From Campylobacteraceae bacterium (GTDB lineage: Bacteria > Campylobacterota > Campylobacteria > Campylobacterales > Sulfurovaceae), in NCBI GenBank assembly GCA_027023145.1, contig JALVWV010000007.1, positions 1 to 5,231 of the forward strand: a stretch of 5,231 bases of DNA, written 5' to 3'. Below, piece by piece: positions 4,744 to 5,231 of this stretch. Below the pieces are notes generated by a model, which ran no database searches, had not been told where the DNA came from, and saw only the letters and a list, made by a program, of their open reading frames with translations. Numbering within the stretch: the first letter of the stretch is position 1; each line of letters begins with the position of its first letter. The translations under genes and the position numbers were made by a program.

Positions 4744-5231
4744 ATGACCCGTATCCACCGCGACGAAAGCGCCCTCTACTACGCGTGTGGGTACAGCTGC
4801 GACAACGCGATCTTTCTTGATCTTGGAGCCGAAAAGTACTTCATCACCGATGGGCGCTACACCGTCGATGCCCAGGAGCATGTCCGGGATGCGGAGGTGC
4901 TCATCACAAACGATCTTGCCAAAGAAGCCATCAAACGGATCCGCAAATCGGGGGTCAAAAAGATCACCTACGATCCCAAAGAGTGGGATGTCTATACCTT
5001 CAGGCGTTTGCAGAACAAAACCAAAATCACATGGAAACCCAAATTACTCTTGGGGCAAAAGCAGCGGATCATCAAGCACCCTGATGAAATCGAACGGCTT
5101 GACACCGCCGCACGGCTGGGGGCTGAGGCATTCGATGAGTTTGGAGCGCTGGTCGAGGTCGCTGGGATCGGGCTAAATGAGCGGAAGCTGTATCAGACCG
5201 CTGTGGCGGTAATGCAGGGTGATGAGGGGCG
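4744..5231 (+). CDS. M24-family Xaa-Pro aminopeptidase/dipeptidase, N-terminal part (runs off the window)
   Basis: Only the first 162 codons are visible; the frame is open to the window edge. The N-terminal creatinase-like domain is recognisable: LYYACGYSCDNAIFLDL (11-27), KYFITDGRYT (31-40), then KITYDPKEWD and a linker KQRIIKHPDEIERLDTAARLGAEAF (about 105-129), which leads into the pita-bread catalytic domain. The five metal ligands of M24 enzymes would lie beyond the end. Family members remove N-terminal residues ahead of proline or cleave Xaa-Pro dipeptides in the cytosol. The ATG is 9 bp after the aroQ stop, with AAGG overlapping that stop, so it is co-transcribed with aroQ. From memory the H. 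pylori homologue next to aroQ is called pepQ; pepP versus pepQ cannot be decided from this half. Confidence 0.88.
   Translation, partial: MTRIHRDESALYYACGYSCDNAIFLDLGAEKYFITDGRYTVDAQEHVRDAEVLITNDLAKEAIKRIRKSGVKKITYDPKEWDVYTFRRLQNKTKITWKPKLLLGQKQRIIKHPDEIERLDTAARLGAEAFDEFGALVEVAGIGLNERKLYQTAVAVMQGDEG

Noticed and set aside
4228..4881. A 217-codon open frame on the minus strand covering aroQ and the start of the peptidase gene
   Set aside because: It is fully antisense to aroQ, which has every family motif. Its sequence is low-complexity in Val, Asp and Gly, as expected for a codon-bias shadow, and no family is recognisable.

Overview
The window looks like a chromosomal piece of a Campylobacterota (epsilonproteobacterial) genome, from a lineage relatively GC-rich for that group. 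This rests on three right-hand genes: a type II 3-dehydroquinate dehydratase (aroQ), an M24 Xaa-Pro-type peptidase directly downstream, and a divergent aminodeoxyfutalosine-deaminase-like amidohydrolase (mqnX). From memory, the same neighbourhood occurs in Campylobacter jejuni (around Cj0066c/Cj0067), and aroQ-pepQ adjacency occurs in Helicobacter pylori. Genus cannot be fixed from the sequence alone.

Right half, core metabolism (about 1380-5231): aroQ and the truncated peptidase gene read rightward from a 63-bp divergent control region with recognisable -10 elements on both strands. mqnX reads leftward and is coupled by a TGATG stop/start overlap to a 535-codon gene. That gene encodes a four-helix membrane segment, a complete GNAT acetyltransferase domain and an unrecognised ~200-residue C-terminal part. 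AroQ works in the shikimate pathway to chorismate, and chorismate is the entry point of the futalosine menaquinone pathway in which MqnX acts, so the divergent pair is metabolically coherent.

Left part, accessory (about 1-1380): four small leftward elements. In order of transcription they are a 75-aa VbhA-like (Fic-antitoxin-like) protein with no Fic partner, a probable frameshifted microgene bridging to the next gene, a DUF309 protein, and a HigA/NadS-type XRE regulator without an adjacent toxin. The regulator has a near-consensus sigma70 promoter and a visibly AT-rich upstream region containing an operator-like palindrome. Just past it lies what appears to be an internally deleted second copy of the DUF309 gene, with a matching 3' flank (14-bp direct repeat) and a perfect 26-bp palindrome.

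I see no rRNA, tRNA, CRISPR array, transposase or phage gene, and no complete new defence system. The most interesting items are the orphan VbhA-like antitoxin, the decayed DUF309 duplicate and the membrane-GNAT fusion. Everything between 1 and 1380 reads as a small, partly decaying antitoxin-rich cassette next to a conserved housekeeping block.
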